A DNA stretch of 64,000 nt from DATKHR01 sp036557365. Lineage in GTDB: Bacteria; Acidobacteriota; Vicinamibacteria; Vicinamibacterales; CAVVIG01. The translations under genes and the position numbers were made by a program. Positions 21,624 to 30,834 of this stretch are shown here, piece after piece. Position 1 is the stretch's first letter. Each line of letters starts with the position of its first letter. The stretch spans positions 25,135 through 89,134 of the forward strand of contig DATBHR010000040.1 of NCBI GenBank assembly GCA_036557365.1, read 5' to 3'. The notes under the pieces are model-generated. The model was not told the DNA's origin. It saw nothing but the letters and a program-made list of their open reading frames with translations, and made no database searches.

Positions 21624-24401
21624 ATGTCCTTTCAACGTCTTTTCCGATTTCTGATGGTCGTCGCAGCGACAGCTCTCGCGATGCCCGCGAGCGCGCAGAT
21701 CGGCAGCAGCGGGATTTCCGGCACCGTGAAAGACAGCTCGGACGCGTTGCTTCCCGGCGTGACGGTCGAGGCGGCGAGCCCTGCGCTGATCGAAGGTACG
21801 CGCACGACCGTCACCGACAATGCCGGCCAGTTCAAGATCACGGACCTCAGGCCGGGCGAATACGTCGTGACCTTCACGCTCGCCGGGTTCCGCACGGTGA
21901 GGCGCGAGGGCATCACGTTGCCGGCCGCGTTCGTCGCGACGGTGAACGCCGAGATGTCGGTCGGCGCGCTCCAGGAATCGATTACCGTCACCGGCGATTC
22001 GCCGCTCGTCGACGTCCGCAGCACGGCGACCGGCGCGGTGATGAACCGCGAGAAGCTCGACACGATTCCGACCGGCAAGGATCCCTTCGCCGTCGGTCAG
22101 CTCATCCCGGGCATCACGACGGCGACGCCGGACGTTGGCGGCACGCAGGTGATGCAGCAGCCGACGCTCCAGGTGCACGGCTCGTCGAACAACGACAACG
22201 TGTTCATGGTCGACGGCGTCCAGATTCAGCACATCGGCTTCGGCGGGAACCAGACCGGCTTCTACTACAACGACGGGATGATGGAAGAGATCAGCTACAC
22301 GACGAGTTCGCTGCCGGCGGAAGCACCGGTGGGCGGCGTTCAGATCAACATGATCCCGAAGGAAGGCGGCAACAGCTTCCGCGGCATGTTCTTCGCAACC
22401 GGCGCCAACACGTCGATGCAGAGCGACAACCAGTCGCAGGACTACATCAACCTGGGGTTCAAGGCGCAGAACAAGGTCCAGAGCGTCTACGACTTCAACG
22501 CCAATCTCGGCGGCCCTATCGTCAAGGATCGGGCGTGGTTCTTCGGCACGTTCCGCCGCTGGAGCTCGAACAACTACCTGGGGAACACGTTCACGTCGAC
22601 CGGCGCGCAGGCGATTGACGATCAGCATCTGACCGACTTCACCGGCCGCGCGACGCTCCAGATCAACCACAACAACAAGGTGACCGTGCACTACGACAAG
22701 GGCATCAAGTGGCGCGGACACCGGCCGAACAACTTCATCACCGTCACGACCAACGATCCGCTGTCGGATGTCGTGCAGACGACGGACAACATCTATATCG
22801 GCGAGGTGAAGTGGACGTCGCCGCTGACGAACCACCTGCTCGCGGAGGCGGCGGTGTTCACGCTGCCGGTGTACTACCGTCTGCTGCGCGAGCCGGGGAC
22901 TGCCCCCAATGCGATCTCGACGCTCGACCAGACCAACTCGGCGATCTACAACATCACGCCGCGCGAAGACGTCGATTCGGCGCGGATGTACACCTACGCC
23001 GGCAACGTCGCGTACGTGAGCGGCGCGCACGAGATCAAGGTCGGCACGCAGGTCCGCACGGGATGGTCGCAGGAGCAGTTCACGACGCCCGGCGACATCG
23101 TTCAGGTGATCGTCGGCGGCAAGGCGAACTCGGTGCGCCTGATGAATACACCGAGCGGCCATCTCGAGCGCGGCGTGAATGCGGCGCTGTACGCGCAGGA
23201 CTCGTGGCGCTTCAACCGCGTGACAATCAACTACGGCCTCCGCTACGAACACTTCCTGATGTCGATTCCGGCGCAGGGCTCGCCGGCGGGCACGTGGGTG
23301 CCTGCGCGCGAGTTCCCCGCGCAGGACGGGATCGTCAACTGGAATACGTTCTCGCCGCGCCTCGGCTTCTCGTGGGACCTGCAGGGCGACGGCCGCACGG
23401 CGCTGAAGGGCGGCGTCAGCCGGTACGACCGGCTCGAGGGCGTCACGATCATCCAGCCCCTCAACCAGCGCAACATCTCGTTCGAAACCTGCCCGTGGAG
23501 CGACAACGGGGACCTCGTGGCGCAGAACAGCGAGATCGATTTCGGCAGGTGCACCGGCGCGTTCACGCCGACCCTCGGGTTCGTCGATCCGAACCTGGTG
23601 CGGCCGCACCAGTGGGAATACACCGCGATGGTCCAGCGGCAACTCGGCGCGAGGACGTCGGTCAGCGTCGGCTACTACGGCCGCCAGTTCAGCGATCTGT
23701 ATTCAACGGTCAACGCGCTCGTCCCGTCGTCGTCGTACACGCCGGTCACGATCACCAACCCGCTCACCGGTGCGCCGCTCACCGTCTACAACCAGAGCGC
23801 GGCGACGAAGAATTCGGTGCAGAACACGGTGACGACCCTTCCGAGCCTGAGCCAGCGCTACGACGGCGTCGAGGTCCAGGCGAACACGCGCACCACCAAC
23901 CTGAACGTGTTCGGCGGCGTCACCATCGGCAACGATCGCGGCGATCTGGACAACGGCGACCTCAACAACCCCAACGTCGTGATCAACAACAACGGCGCGA
24001 TCGGCTACGACTCCCGCTTCCAGATCCGCGGCGGCTTCAGCTACCGGTTCCCGTACGAGATTCAGTTCTCGGGCTCGGTCCGCGAATCGCAGGGCCTGCC
24101 GCGGACGATCACCTACACGCTGACCACGGCCGACGTGCCCGGCCTGACGCAGGTCACGCAGTCGGTCAAGCTGGCGCCGGCCGGCGACTCCCGGTATCCC
24201 TGGGTGAATATCGTGGACCTGCGGTTCTCGAAGAGCTTCCGCGCCGGCAACACGCGAATCGAGCCGATCGCCGATCTCTTCAACGTCTTCAACAACAACG
24301 CCATCACCGCCGCGACGAATACGTACGGGCCGTCGCTCGGCCGTCCGTCGGCGATCGTCATGGGCCGGCTGCTGCGTCTCGGGGGGCGCATCACCTTCTA
24401 A
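21624..24401 (+). CDS. TonB-dependent receptor, Oar-like
   Basis: A 925-aa outer-membrane receptor. The signal peptide (RLFRFLMVVAATALAMPASAQ) is followed by a carboxypeptidase-regulatory-like domain at ~25-110 (GISGTVKDSSDALLPGVTVEAASPAL ... LRPGEYVVTFTLAGFRTV). Next is a plug (ESITVTGDSPLVDVRSTATGAVMNREKLDTIPTGKDPFAVGQLIPG ... HGSSNNDNVFMVDGVQI), then barrel strands to the C-terminal IVMGRLLRLGGRITF. The ATG at 21624 is 5 nt after GGAGGG; a GTG 12 nt earlier overlaps that ribosome site. It is followed after 13 nt by an amidohydrolase and then a second receptor, suggesting uptake and processing of one substrate class. Confidence 0.92.
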   Translation: MSFQRLFRFLMVVAATALAMPASAQIGSSGISGTVKDSSDALLPGVTVEAASPALIEGTRTTVTDNAGQFKITDLRPGEYVVTFTLAGFRTVRREGITLPAAFVATVNAEMSVGALQESITVTGDSPLVDVRSTATGAVMNREKLDTIPTGKDPFAVGQLIPGITTATPDVGGTQVMQQPTLQVHGSSNNDNVFMVDGVQIQHIGFGGNQTGFYYNDGMMEEISYTTSSLPAEAPVGGVQINMIPKEGGNSFRGMFFATGANTSMQSDNQSQDYINLGFKAQNKVQSVYDFNANLGGPIVKDRAWFFGTFRRWSSNNYLGNTFTSTGAQAIDDQHLTDFTGRATLQINHNNKVTVHYDKGIKWRGHRPNNFITVTTNDPLSDVVQTTDNIYIGEVKWTSPLTNHLLAEAAVFTLPVYYRLLREPGTAPNAISTLDQTNSAIYNITPREDVDSARMYTYAGNVAYVSGAHEIKVGTQVRTGWSQEQFTTPGDIVQVIVGGKANSVRLMNTPSGHLERGVNAALYAQDSWRFNRVTINYGLRYEHFLMSIPAQGSPAGTWVPAREFPAQDGIVNWNTFSPRLGFSWDLQGDGRTALKGGVSRYDRLEGVTIIQPLNQRNISFETCPWSDNGDLVAQNSEIDFGRCTGAFTPTLGFVDPNLVRPHQWEYTAMVQRQLGARTSVSVGYYGRQFSDLYSTVNALVPSSSYTPVTITNPLTGAPLTVYNQSAATKNSVQNTVTTLPSLSQRYDGVEVQANTRTTNLNVFGGVTIGNDRGDLDNGDLNNPNVVINNNGAIGYDSRFQIRGGFSYRFPYEIQFSGSVRESQGLPRTITYTLTTADVPGLTQVTQSVKLAPAGDSRYPWVNIVDLRFSKSFRAGNTRIEPIADLFNVFNNNAITAATNTYGPSLGRPSAIVMGRLLRLGGRITF

Positions 24402-24414
24402 TCGGAGTCCTGTC

Positions 24415-25665
24415 ATGCGTCGTTCGTTCGTTCGAGCCCTGCTGGTCACCGCCTGCGCGGCGATGTTCGTCGCCGCGCGCGCGCAGCAGCCGCAAACCGC
24501 GAGACCCATTGTCATCAAGGCCGCGACGGTCATCGACGGCACCGGCAAGACGCTGCACGACACGGTCATCGTCGTCGAAGGCGGAAAGATCACGCGCGTC
24601 GGCGGCGCGGCGCCGTCGAACGCAGTCATGTACGACCTGGCCGGGCTCACCGTGATGCCCGGCCTCATCGACACGCACAGCCACATCGTCTATCACTTCG
24701 GACCGGACGGCCGGTACGCCGGCGGCGGCCGCGGCGAGCCGCCGGATGTCGCGTCGCAATTCATCATGGAAAACGCCGTGCGGACGCTGGAGGCCGGCTT
24801 CACGACGATCCAGAGTCCGGGCGCGATGGCCGACAAGAACCTGCGCGACGCGATCGCTCGCGGAATCCTCGTCGGACCGCGCATTCTGACCTCATTGCAG
24901 CCGCTCATGGAGAACAGCGGCGGTCCCGACAAGCTGCGCGAGCTCGTGCGCGAGCGCAAGCAGCAGGGCGCCGACCTCATCAAGCTGTTCGCCTCGAAGA
25001 GCATCCGCGAGGGCGGCGACCAGACGATGACCGACGAGCAGCTGAACGCCGCGTGCGGCGAGGCGAAGGCGCAGGGGCTGCGGACCATCGTCCACGCGCA
25101 CTCGGCTGCGTCGGCGAAGGCGGCGACGCTCGCCGGGTGCACTGCCGTCGAGCACGGTGCCTACGTCACCGACGACGTGTTCAACCTGATGGAGGAGCGC
25201 GGGACGTACTACGACCCGAACATCGGGCTCGTGCTGCAGAACTACATCCAGAACAAGGACAAGTTCTTCGGCATCGGAAACTACAACGAGGAAGGGTTCG
25301 CCTTCATGGAGAAGGGGATCAAGATCACGCTCGATACCTTCAAGAAGGCGTTGACGCACCAGAAGCTGAAGATCGTCTACGGCACCGACGCCGTCGCCGG
25401 CGCGCACGGGCGTAATTACGAGGAGATGATCGTCCGCGTCAGGGACGGCGGCCAGGATCCGATGGCCGCGATCGTCTCGGCGACGTCGTTGTCTGCCGAA
25501 TCGCTGCACATGAAAGACCAGATCGGCTCGATCGCCCCCGGCATGCAGGCCGACATCATCGCCGTCGACGGCAACCCGCTGCAGGACATCACGGCGGTGC
25601 GCCGCGCGCTGTTCGTGATGAAAGGCGGTCGGGTCTTCGAGCATCTGGCCAGAGGCGCCAAATAG
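24415..25665 (+). CDS. Exported amidohydrolase-family protein
   Basis: A 416-aa enzyme with signal MRRSFVRALLVTACAAMFVAARAQ. It belongs to the metal-dependent amidohydrolase superfamily. H88-S-H90 (in MPGLIDTHSHIVYH) follows the N-terminal beta-sandwich (VIKAATVIDGTGKTLHDTVIVVEGGKI). A candidate carboxylated Lys is K190 (DLIKLFASK), with H227 (TIVHAHS), H247 (TAVEHG) and catalytic D325 (YGTDAVAG). The C-terminal SIAPGMQADIIAVDGNPLQDI closes the sandwich. This is the imidazolonepropionase/prolidase-like (Sgx9260-type) branch, often active on acyl-amino acids or dipeptides. Export and placement between two TonB receptors suggest periplasmic hydrolysis of imported material. Exact substrate is unknown. 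Confidence 0.88.
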   Translation: MRRSFVRALLVTACAAMFVAARAQQPQTARPIVIKAATVIDGTGKTLHDTVIVVEGGKITRVGGAAPSNAVMYDLAGLTVMPGLIDTHSHIVYHFGPDGRYAGGGRGEPPDVASQFIMENAVRTLEAGFTTIQSPGAMADKNLRDAIARGILVGPRILTSLQPLMENSGGPDKLRELVRERKQQGADLIKLFASKSIREGGDQTMTDEQLNAACGEAKAQGLRTIVHAHSAASAKAATLAGCTAVEHGAYVTDDVFNLMEERGTYYDPNIGLVLQNYIQNKDKFFGIGNYNEEGFAFMEKGIKITLDTFKKALTHQKLKIVYGTDAVAGAHGRNYEEMIVRVRDGGQDPMAAIVSATSLSAESLHMKDQIGSIAPGMQADIIAVDGNPLQDITAVRRALFVMKGGRVFEHLARGAK

Positions 25666-25697
25666 AAGCAGACCCACCGCCCGTGTTTGGAGGTGCC

Positions 25698-28600
25698 ATG
25701 TCGAGACTCTTTTCGTGGTCGCTCGCAGTCATCCTCTCTCTTTCAACGACCGTCGGCGCGCAGACCTTCCGCGGCGGCATCTCGGGCCGCGTCGTCGATT
25801 CCACGGGTGCAGTGTTGCCGGGCGTTTCGTTGACCGCGACGAATCCGGCAACCGGCACGTCGCGCACGACGACGTCGTCGGCGACCGGTGACTTTTCGTT
25901 CCCGGATCTTCCGCTCGGCACGTACACGGTCGAAGCGACGCTGCAGGGCTTCCAGACGGTGAAGACGAGCGTCGAAGTGACGGTGTCGCGCATCGCCGCC
26001 ATCGAGGTGAAGATGGGGCTGTCGCAGGTCGCCGAAACCGTGCAGGTGACGGCGTCGGCAATTACCCTCGACACGGTCTCGACCGCGCTGAGCAACGTGA
26101 TTCAGCCGAAACAGGTGCAGGACCTGCCGCTGAACGGCCGCGACTTCACCAAGATGCTGCAACTCTCGCCCGGTGTCTCCGCGACGAGCACGTCGGTGAA
26201 CGGCGTGCGGACGCGCGGCAACAACTACCAGATCGACGGCGCGGACAACAACGACGCGTTCCAGAACGTCGCGGCGGTCAACCAGGGCGGCGTCTCAGGC
26301 ATCGCGGGCACGCTCTTGCCGATCGAGGCGATCGATCAGTTCTCGGTGCAGTCGGGCGGATCCGCCGAAACCGGCCGCAACGCCGGATCGACGGTGAACC
26401 TCGTGATCAAGTCGGGCACGAACGACTTCCACGGGACGACGTACTACTTCAACCGGAACGAAGCGCTGTCGGCGAATTCGCCGGTTGCGACGCCGGGATC
26501 GCCCAAGCGCGAGATCCGCAACAACCAGTACGGCTTCTCGCTCGGCGGACCGATCGTCCACAACAAGACGTTCTTCTTCACGACGCTCGAAGTGCAGAAG
26601 CTGACGGCGGCGAACTCGCTGACCGATACCGCGCCGTCCGACGCGTGGGTCCAGCAGGCGACGGCGCTGCTGGGGCAGTTCAACGTGCCGGTGAACCCCG
26701 TTTCGCAGAGCATGCTGGCGCTGTGGCCGTCGAACAGCCGCACCGGCCCGGCGACGGCGCAGAATTTCGTCAGCAGCGATCCGAACACGTATTCGAGCTA
26801 CAACGGCATCGGAAAAGTCGACCACAACTTCAACGACGTCCACTCGATCTCGGTACGCTACTTCGGCGGCGGCGGCGACCAGGTCGCCCAGATCAACTCG
26901 CCGTATCTCGCGTACTTCCAGGCCGTGCCGAGCCTGATGCACAACGTGTCGGTGGTCTCGACCGGCGTGTTCTCGCCGCACGTCGTCAACCAGATGGTCG
27001 TCGGGTTCAACTACTTCAAGCAGACGTTCAACTCGTTCGACACATCGGCCAATCCCTCGGACTTCGGGTTGAACACCGGCGTCACCGATCCGTCGCTGGC
27101 CGGCCCGCCGAACCTGACGATCAACGGCTTCGCGCTGGTCGGCGGCACGCAGCCGCTCGGCCGCGTCGACAAGACGCTGCATTTCACCGACAACCTGAGC
27201 TGGCAGACCGGGTCGCACCAGATCAAGATCGGCGGGGAAGCGCGGTTCGCGCACCTGTTCGTGTTCTACGACAGCAACAAGCGCGGCACGTTCACGTATG
27301 ACGGGACGGTCGGGCCGTGGGCGTCGCTGCCGACCTCACAGGCGAGCGCGGCGCTGAAGGCGCTGGCCGATTACATGGCCGGCGACGTCGCGACCGGCAG
27401 CATCGTGTACGGCGACACGCACCACAACTACGTGCAGAACTCGTGGGACACGTGGATCCAGGACGCGTGGGCCGCCACGTCGAAGATCACGCTGAATTAC
27501 GGCTTGCGCTACACGTACCCGGGCGTCCTCGGCGCCAGCGACGGCAACCTCACGACGTTTCTGCCGGCGCAGGGCATGGTGTCGACCGATTCGCTCTATC
27601 CGGCGGACAAGACCGACTTCTCACCGCGTGTCGGCATCACCTACACGCCCGACGACAGTCGCAAGACCGTGTTCCGCGCCGCGTACGGCCTCTTCTACGA
27701 CATGCTCGCCGTGAACTTCTTCACCGCCAACACGTCGTTCTCGAACGGCGGCGCGCTCGGCGTCGGCAACAACCCGGGCGGCACGTCGCCGGTGTACTCG
27801 ATCACGCAGCGGAAATTTACCTATCAGCCGGACGTGCCGGTGTTCGGCACGACGCCGCAGCCGCCGTATGGTGCGTTCGCCGTCAGCCAGGACCTGAAGC
27901 TGCCGTACGTCGAGTCGTTCAACGTCAACGTCGAGCGTCAGGTCGGCCCGAGCACCATCGTCCAGGTCGGCTACGTCGGCACGCGTGGACATCGGCTGGC
28001 GATCATGCGCGACATCAACGCGCCGACGCCGGCGCCGGGCACCGTTGCGCAGACGCGGCGGCCGTTCTACGCGCAGTATCCGGACCTGCAGGCGATCAAC
28101 GAGCTCGAGTCTATCGGCCGTTCGACGTACAACTCGATGCAGCTCTCCCTCATTCAGAACAACTGGCACGGACTCTCCGGCCGGTTGAACTACACGCTCG
28201 GGCACGCCATGGACAACGCGTCCGAGGCGCGGAACACGCTGCCGATGAACCAGGCGAACATCGATCAGGACTGGGGCAACGCAGCGTTCGACGTCCGTCA
28301 CATCCTCTCGGCCGGGTTCACCTACAGCCTGCCCGCGAAGGGCGACACGCAGTGGGGCGACGGCTGGCAGTTCAACATCATCTCGACGATCCAGAGCGGC
28401 GTGCCGTTCAACATCACGACCGGCACCGACGCCAGCGGGACCGGCGTTCGCCAGGACCGGCCGAACGTTGTCGGCGATCCGTTCGCGAATCTGCCGACGC
28501 CGTCGAATCCGCTGCTGCAGTACTACTTCAACCCCGCCGCGTTCGCGGCGCCTGCGCCGGGCACGTTCGGCAACCTGGCGCGCGACGCGTACTACGGTCC

Positions 28601-28844
28601 CGGGTTCAAGACCGTCGACGTCTCCGTCTTCAAGACGACGAAGCTGACGGCGCACACGTCGGTGCAGCTGCGAGCGGAGATGTTCAACGTGTTCAACTGG
28701 ATCAACTGGGCGAACCCGGGCGGGACGCTGTCCAGTTCGACGAGCTTCGGCCTGCTGAGCAACACGCGCAACGCGACGAACGCGCCCGGGATCGGTGCCG
28801 GCGAGCCGTTCAACATGCAGCTCGCGGCGAAATTCATCTTCTAG
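25698..28844 (+). CDS. TonB-dependent receptor, Oar-like
   Basis: A 1048-aa receptor. The signal is MSRLFSWSLAVILSLSTTVGAQ. A carboxypeptidase-regulatory-like domain (GISGRVVDSTGAVLPGVSLTATNPATGTSRTTT) is followed by a plug with VQVTASAITLDTVSTALSNVI, LPLNGRDFTKMLQLSPGVS and NNYQIDGADNNDAF, then GSAETGRNAGSTVNLVIKSGTNDFHGTTYYFNRNE and a long barrel. The C-terminus is MQLAAKFIF. The 'LPLNGRDF ... GxNDFHGxxYxFxRN' pattern is the classic acidobacterial Oar-like type. GGAGGT precedes the ATG at 25698. Third gene of the operon, 32 bp after the amidohydrolase. Convergent with the following membrane-protein gene. Confidence 0.92.
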   Translation: MSRLFSWSLAVILSLSTTVGAQTFRGGISGRVVDSTGAVLPGVSLTATNPATGTSRTTTSSATGDFSFPDLPLGTYTVEATLQGFQTVKTSVEVTVSRIAAIEVKMGLSQVAETVQVTASAITLDTVSTALSNVIQPKQVQDLPLNGRDFTKMLQLSPGVSATSTSVNGVRTRGNNYQIDGADNNDAFQNVAAVNQGGVSGIAGTLLPIEAIDQFSVQSGGSAETGRNAGSTVNLVIKSGTNDFHGTTYYFNRNEALSANSPVATPGSPKREIRNNQYGFSLGGPIVHNKTFFFTTLEVQKLTAANSLTDTAPSDAWVQQATALLGQFNVPVNPVSQSMLALWPSNSRTGPATAQNFVSSDPNTYSSYNGIGKVDHNFNDVHSISVRYFGGGGDQVAQINSPYLAYFQAVPSLMHNVSVVSTGVFSPHVVNQMVVGFNYFKQTFNSFDTSANPSDFGLNTGVTDPSLAGPPNLTINGFALVGGTQPLGRVDKTLHFTDNLSWQTGSHQIKIGGEARFAHLFVFYDSNKRGTFTYDGTVGPWASLPTSQASAALKALADYMAGDVATGSIVYGDTHHNYVQNSWDTWIQDAWAATSKITLNYGLRYTYPGVLGASDGNLTTFLPAQGMVSTDSLYPADKTDFSPRVGITYTPDDSRKTVFRAAYGLFYDMLAVNFFTANTSFSNGGALGVGNNPGGTSPVYSITQRKFTYQPDVPVFGTTPQPPYGAFAVSQDLKLPYVESFNVNVERQVGPSTIVQVGYVGTRGHRLAIMRDINAPTPAPGTVAQTRRPFYAQYPDLQAINELESIGRSTYNSMQLSLIQNNWHGLSGRLNYTLGHAMDNASEARNTLPMNQANIDQDWGNAAFDVRHILSAGFTYSLPAKGDTQWGDGWQFNIISTIQSGVPFNITTGTDASGTGVRQDRPNVVGDPFANLPTPSNPLLQYYFNPAAFAAPAPGTFGNLARDAYYGPGFKTVDVSVFKTTKLTAHTSVQLRAEMFNVFNWINWANPGGTLSSSTSFGLLSNTRNATNAPGIGAGEPFNMQLAAKFIF

Positions 28845-28899
28845 GAGTCGAGTTGCAGTCCCGCGAGGCTTTCGCGAAGCGACCGGGGGACACGAAACG

Positions 28900-30099
28900 T
28901 CAAAACACGACTTGAACAATTCGAATGATGAGTTCTTCGGGCGACCAGATCGTCAACAGCAACGGCAGGAATGGGGCGGCCGTGACCGCGGCCAGACGGG
29001 AAATATCCTCGAGGCCGAACGGGATTGGTCGCATGTCCCGCACGAGAGCAAAGCTGTTGCCGAGATCCGCCAGCGACTGAATGTCGGCGGCGCCAAGGAG
29101 CGGCTCGGACGAGTCGTCGGCTTCCCCGTGGATCCACTTGCGGTCGAACTTGCCGACATATTGCTGTGCGAGTTTGCCGTAGTCGGCCAAGCCCTTTCGT
29201 TTCACAGCGGCCAATCGGGGCGTGAACATCACGAGTGGTCCGAGAATCGCGACGACGAAGAACGCGACGAACCCGCCGATCTGGAGCTTGAAGTCCTGCA
29301 GGTGCTCGCCCCGATTCAGCACGCGACTTGCCACGAGGCCCGCGAGCATCGCGCCTTGCGCGAAGAGGATTGGGCTGAACGCGTACGCGCTCTTCCCGAG
29401 GAACGCAAGTCCGGCGGCGCGGTCGGGGTGCGTCGGCACCAGGTTCAGATCGATCTTCGACACCTGCCACAGGAAACGGAACCAGATGAAGAGCCGGACG
29501 TACCATCGCAGAAGGATGAACTGCAGCACCGGAATACTGATGAAGACGTACCAGTAACCGGCCGCCGTCAGCTGCCGGCGTCCGCCGCTCATCGCATACC
29601 AGGTCGCAGAGTCGAGGGACACGCGGTTCTGCCACAGCCAGAGACCGACCGTGTAGATGCATACCAACAGTCCGAGCTCCAGGACGACGGAGTTCCGCCA
29701 CTTGATCGCCGACTGCATCGCCCGTTGAAATGGCTGCCGATTCTGCGGCAAGACAATGCCCCAGTCGACGAATCGCGCGACGATCGCTCTGATCCGCGTA
29801 TGGACGAGGCGTTCGGCGGCGACGAGAACGGGCAGTGCGACGAGGAATCGGACGTGCACTTCGACGTCGTGAACGAACAGGAGCCGGACGCCGCTGCCCG
29901 AGCCGAGGCTCAGAAGCAGCAACGGCACCCATGCCACGAGCACGAGCGCGAGAATCCGGCGAGTCAACAGCTGTACGTGGTCTCCCGCGAGATGCGCCTT
30001 CCGAAACAGTTGGAACAGCGGTCCTCCCAGGACCAGCGAGAAATCGTGCGCCTCGTCGAGATAGTCGAGATCCGCCGCCTTCGTGTGCATTCCTGGCAT
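28900..30099 (-). CDS. Polytopic membrane protein of unknown function
   Basis: A 399-aa integral membrane protein with about six to seven hydrophobic segments. Examples are ILALVLVAWVPLLLLSLGSG, VRFLVALPVLVAAERLV, SVVLELGLLVCIYTVGLWLW, YWYVFISIPVLQFILLRWYVRLFIWFRFLW, IGGFVAFFVVAILGPLVMF and a C-terminal ~AAPFLPLLLTIW. Soluble loops contain THPDRAAGLAFLGKSAYAF and YGKLAQQYVGKFDRKWI. It resembles a conserved family of ~400-aa hypothetical membrane proteins in Acidobacteria and Proteobacteria. No transport or catalytic motif is visible. Monocistronic; convergent with the receptor operon on one side. Confidence 0.75.
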   Translation of the reverse strand: MPGMHTKAADLDYLDEAHDFSLVLGGPLFQLFRKAHLAGDHVQLLTRRILALVLVAWVPLLLLSLGSGSGVRLLFVHDVEVHVRFLVALPVLVAAERLVHTRIRAIVARFVDWGIVLPQNRQPFQRAMQSAIKWRNSVVLELGLLVCIYTVGLWLWQNRVSLDSATWYAMSGGRRQLTAAGYWYVFISIPVLQFILLRWYVRLFIWFRFLWQVSKIDLNLVPTHPDRAAGLAFLGKSAYAFSPILFAQGAMLAGLVASRVLNRGEHLQDFKLQIGGFVAFFVVAILGPLVMFTPRLAAVKRKGLADYGKLAQQYVGKFDRKWIHGEADDSSEPLLGAADIQSLADLGNSFALVRDMRPIPFGLEDISRLAAVTAAPFLPLLLTIWSPEELIIRIVQVVF

Positions 30100-30344
30100 G
30101 GCACCGGCCTTCTACGGAGACACGCGATCATACTGCGCGGAAGTCAGCGCACGAGCTTGCAGGGCCACGTTGACGGATGGAAGCGTTCGACGATGCAGCG
30201 CGAGATGCTCTCTGGGTCCGCCGGCGATCTGCGTGGCGATTGCGCGTCCCGACGCGCCGCGATTCGAGGACGAGAAGGGCCCTGATGCCGTCGGTCGAAG
30301 CCTGGACGCGGCGTCGACACCGCGAACGCGCGCCAGTGAGAGAG

Positions 30345-30697
30345 TGGTGGAGGCGGCGGGAGTCGAACCCGCGTCCGAGAGTACGCCGTCGCAGAAATCT
30401 ACATGCGTAGCCGCCCTTGAATATTCGCGCCCATCGTCGAAGAGCGACGGAAACCGATGGACGCTAGCCCCGAAAAGTCTCGCCGGCGCGCTTCGGAGGC
30501 CCGCGCGCCAGCCAGCCGGCTTTTATGACATCCAGTCCCATCCCGCCGGCGGGGCTGAGGTGGACGTCGCTACTTAATTAAGCAGCGAGAGCGAGCTGCG
30601 TGTCCGCAGTTACGTTGTGTTCCACCGGATTTACGAGGCGATGGCGCTCGGCATGCATCCCGCGATTCTTTCCCCCCGTCGAAGCCGTGTCGCCCCC
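30345..30697 (-). ncRNA. ssrA: tmRNA (transfer-messenger RNA, trans-translation)
   Basis: Both ends of the tRNA-like domain are readable on the minus strand. The 5' end at 30697 is GGGGGCGACACGGCTTCGAC. The 3' end at 30345 has the T-arm GCGGG-TTCGACT-CCCGC, acceptor strand CGCCTCC, discriminator A and encoded CCA. The acceptor strands pair over 7 bp with one G-U. The reading frame for the tag starts after GTAACT at a GCG resume codon and encodes ADTQLALAA followed by TAA TTA A. The tag ends in the LAA-type degron recognised by ClpXP-like proteases. Total length is 353 nt, usual for one-piece tmRNA. The strong tag similarity to ANTQ-type acidobacterial tags supports the phylum assignment. Confidence 0.95.
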
Positions 30698-30755
30698 ACG
30701 ATGACGCGTGGAACCGAGTGCTCGATGGCGGCTGGACCGCGATCTTGCGCCTATT

Positions 30756-30785
30756 ATTGTACGGTTGGCCCAATCGGCAGGTCAA
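30756..30785 (-). promoter_or_regulatory. Promoter of ssrA
   Basis: On the minus strand TTGACC (30785-30780) and TACAAT (30761-30756) are separated by 18 nt. Transcription would begin near 30749, giving a ~50-nt 5' leader for RNase P to remove. The boxes also sit in the region upstream of the divergent FliH-like gene. Confidence 0.6.
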
Positions 30786-30834
30786 ACGACTCTCCCGATT
30801 GGAGTTGTCGGGCTATAATGCCGAAAACCTCTTC

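Noticed and set aside
21435..23642. Long minus-strand frame (735 codons) opposite a TonB receptor, and similar long antisense frames at 41134-43215, 44751-46565 and 58281-60074
   Set aside because: They are Arg/Val/Asp-rich mirror frames of high-GC coding sequence. None shows domain motifs, signal peptides or ribosome sites, while the opposite frames are clear genes.
30100..30344. Possible coding remnant between the membrane-protein gene and ssrA
   Set aside because: All frames look like random high-GC translation; no motif, repeat or RNA fold was recognised beyond the tmRNA boundary.
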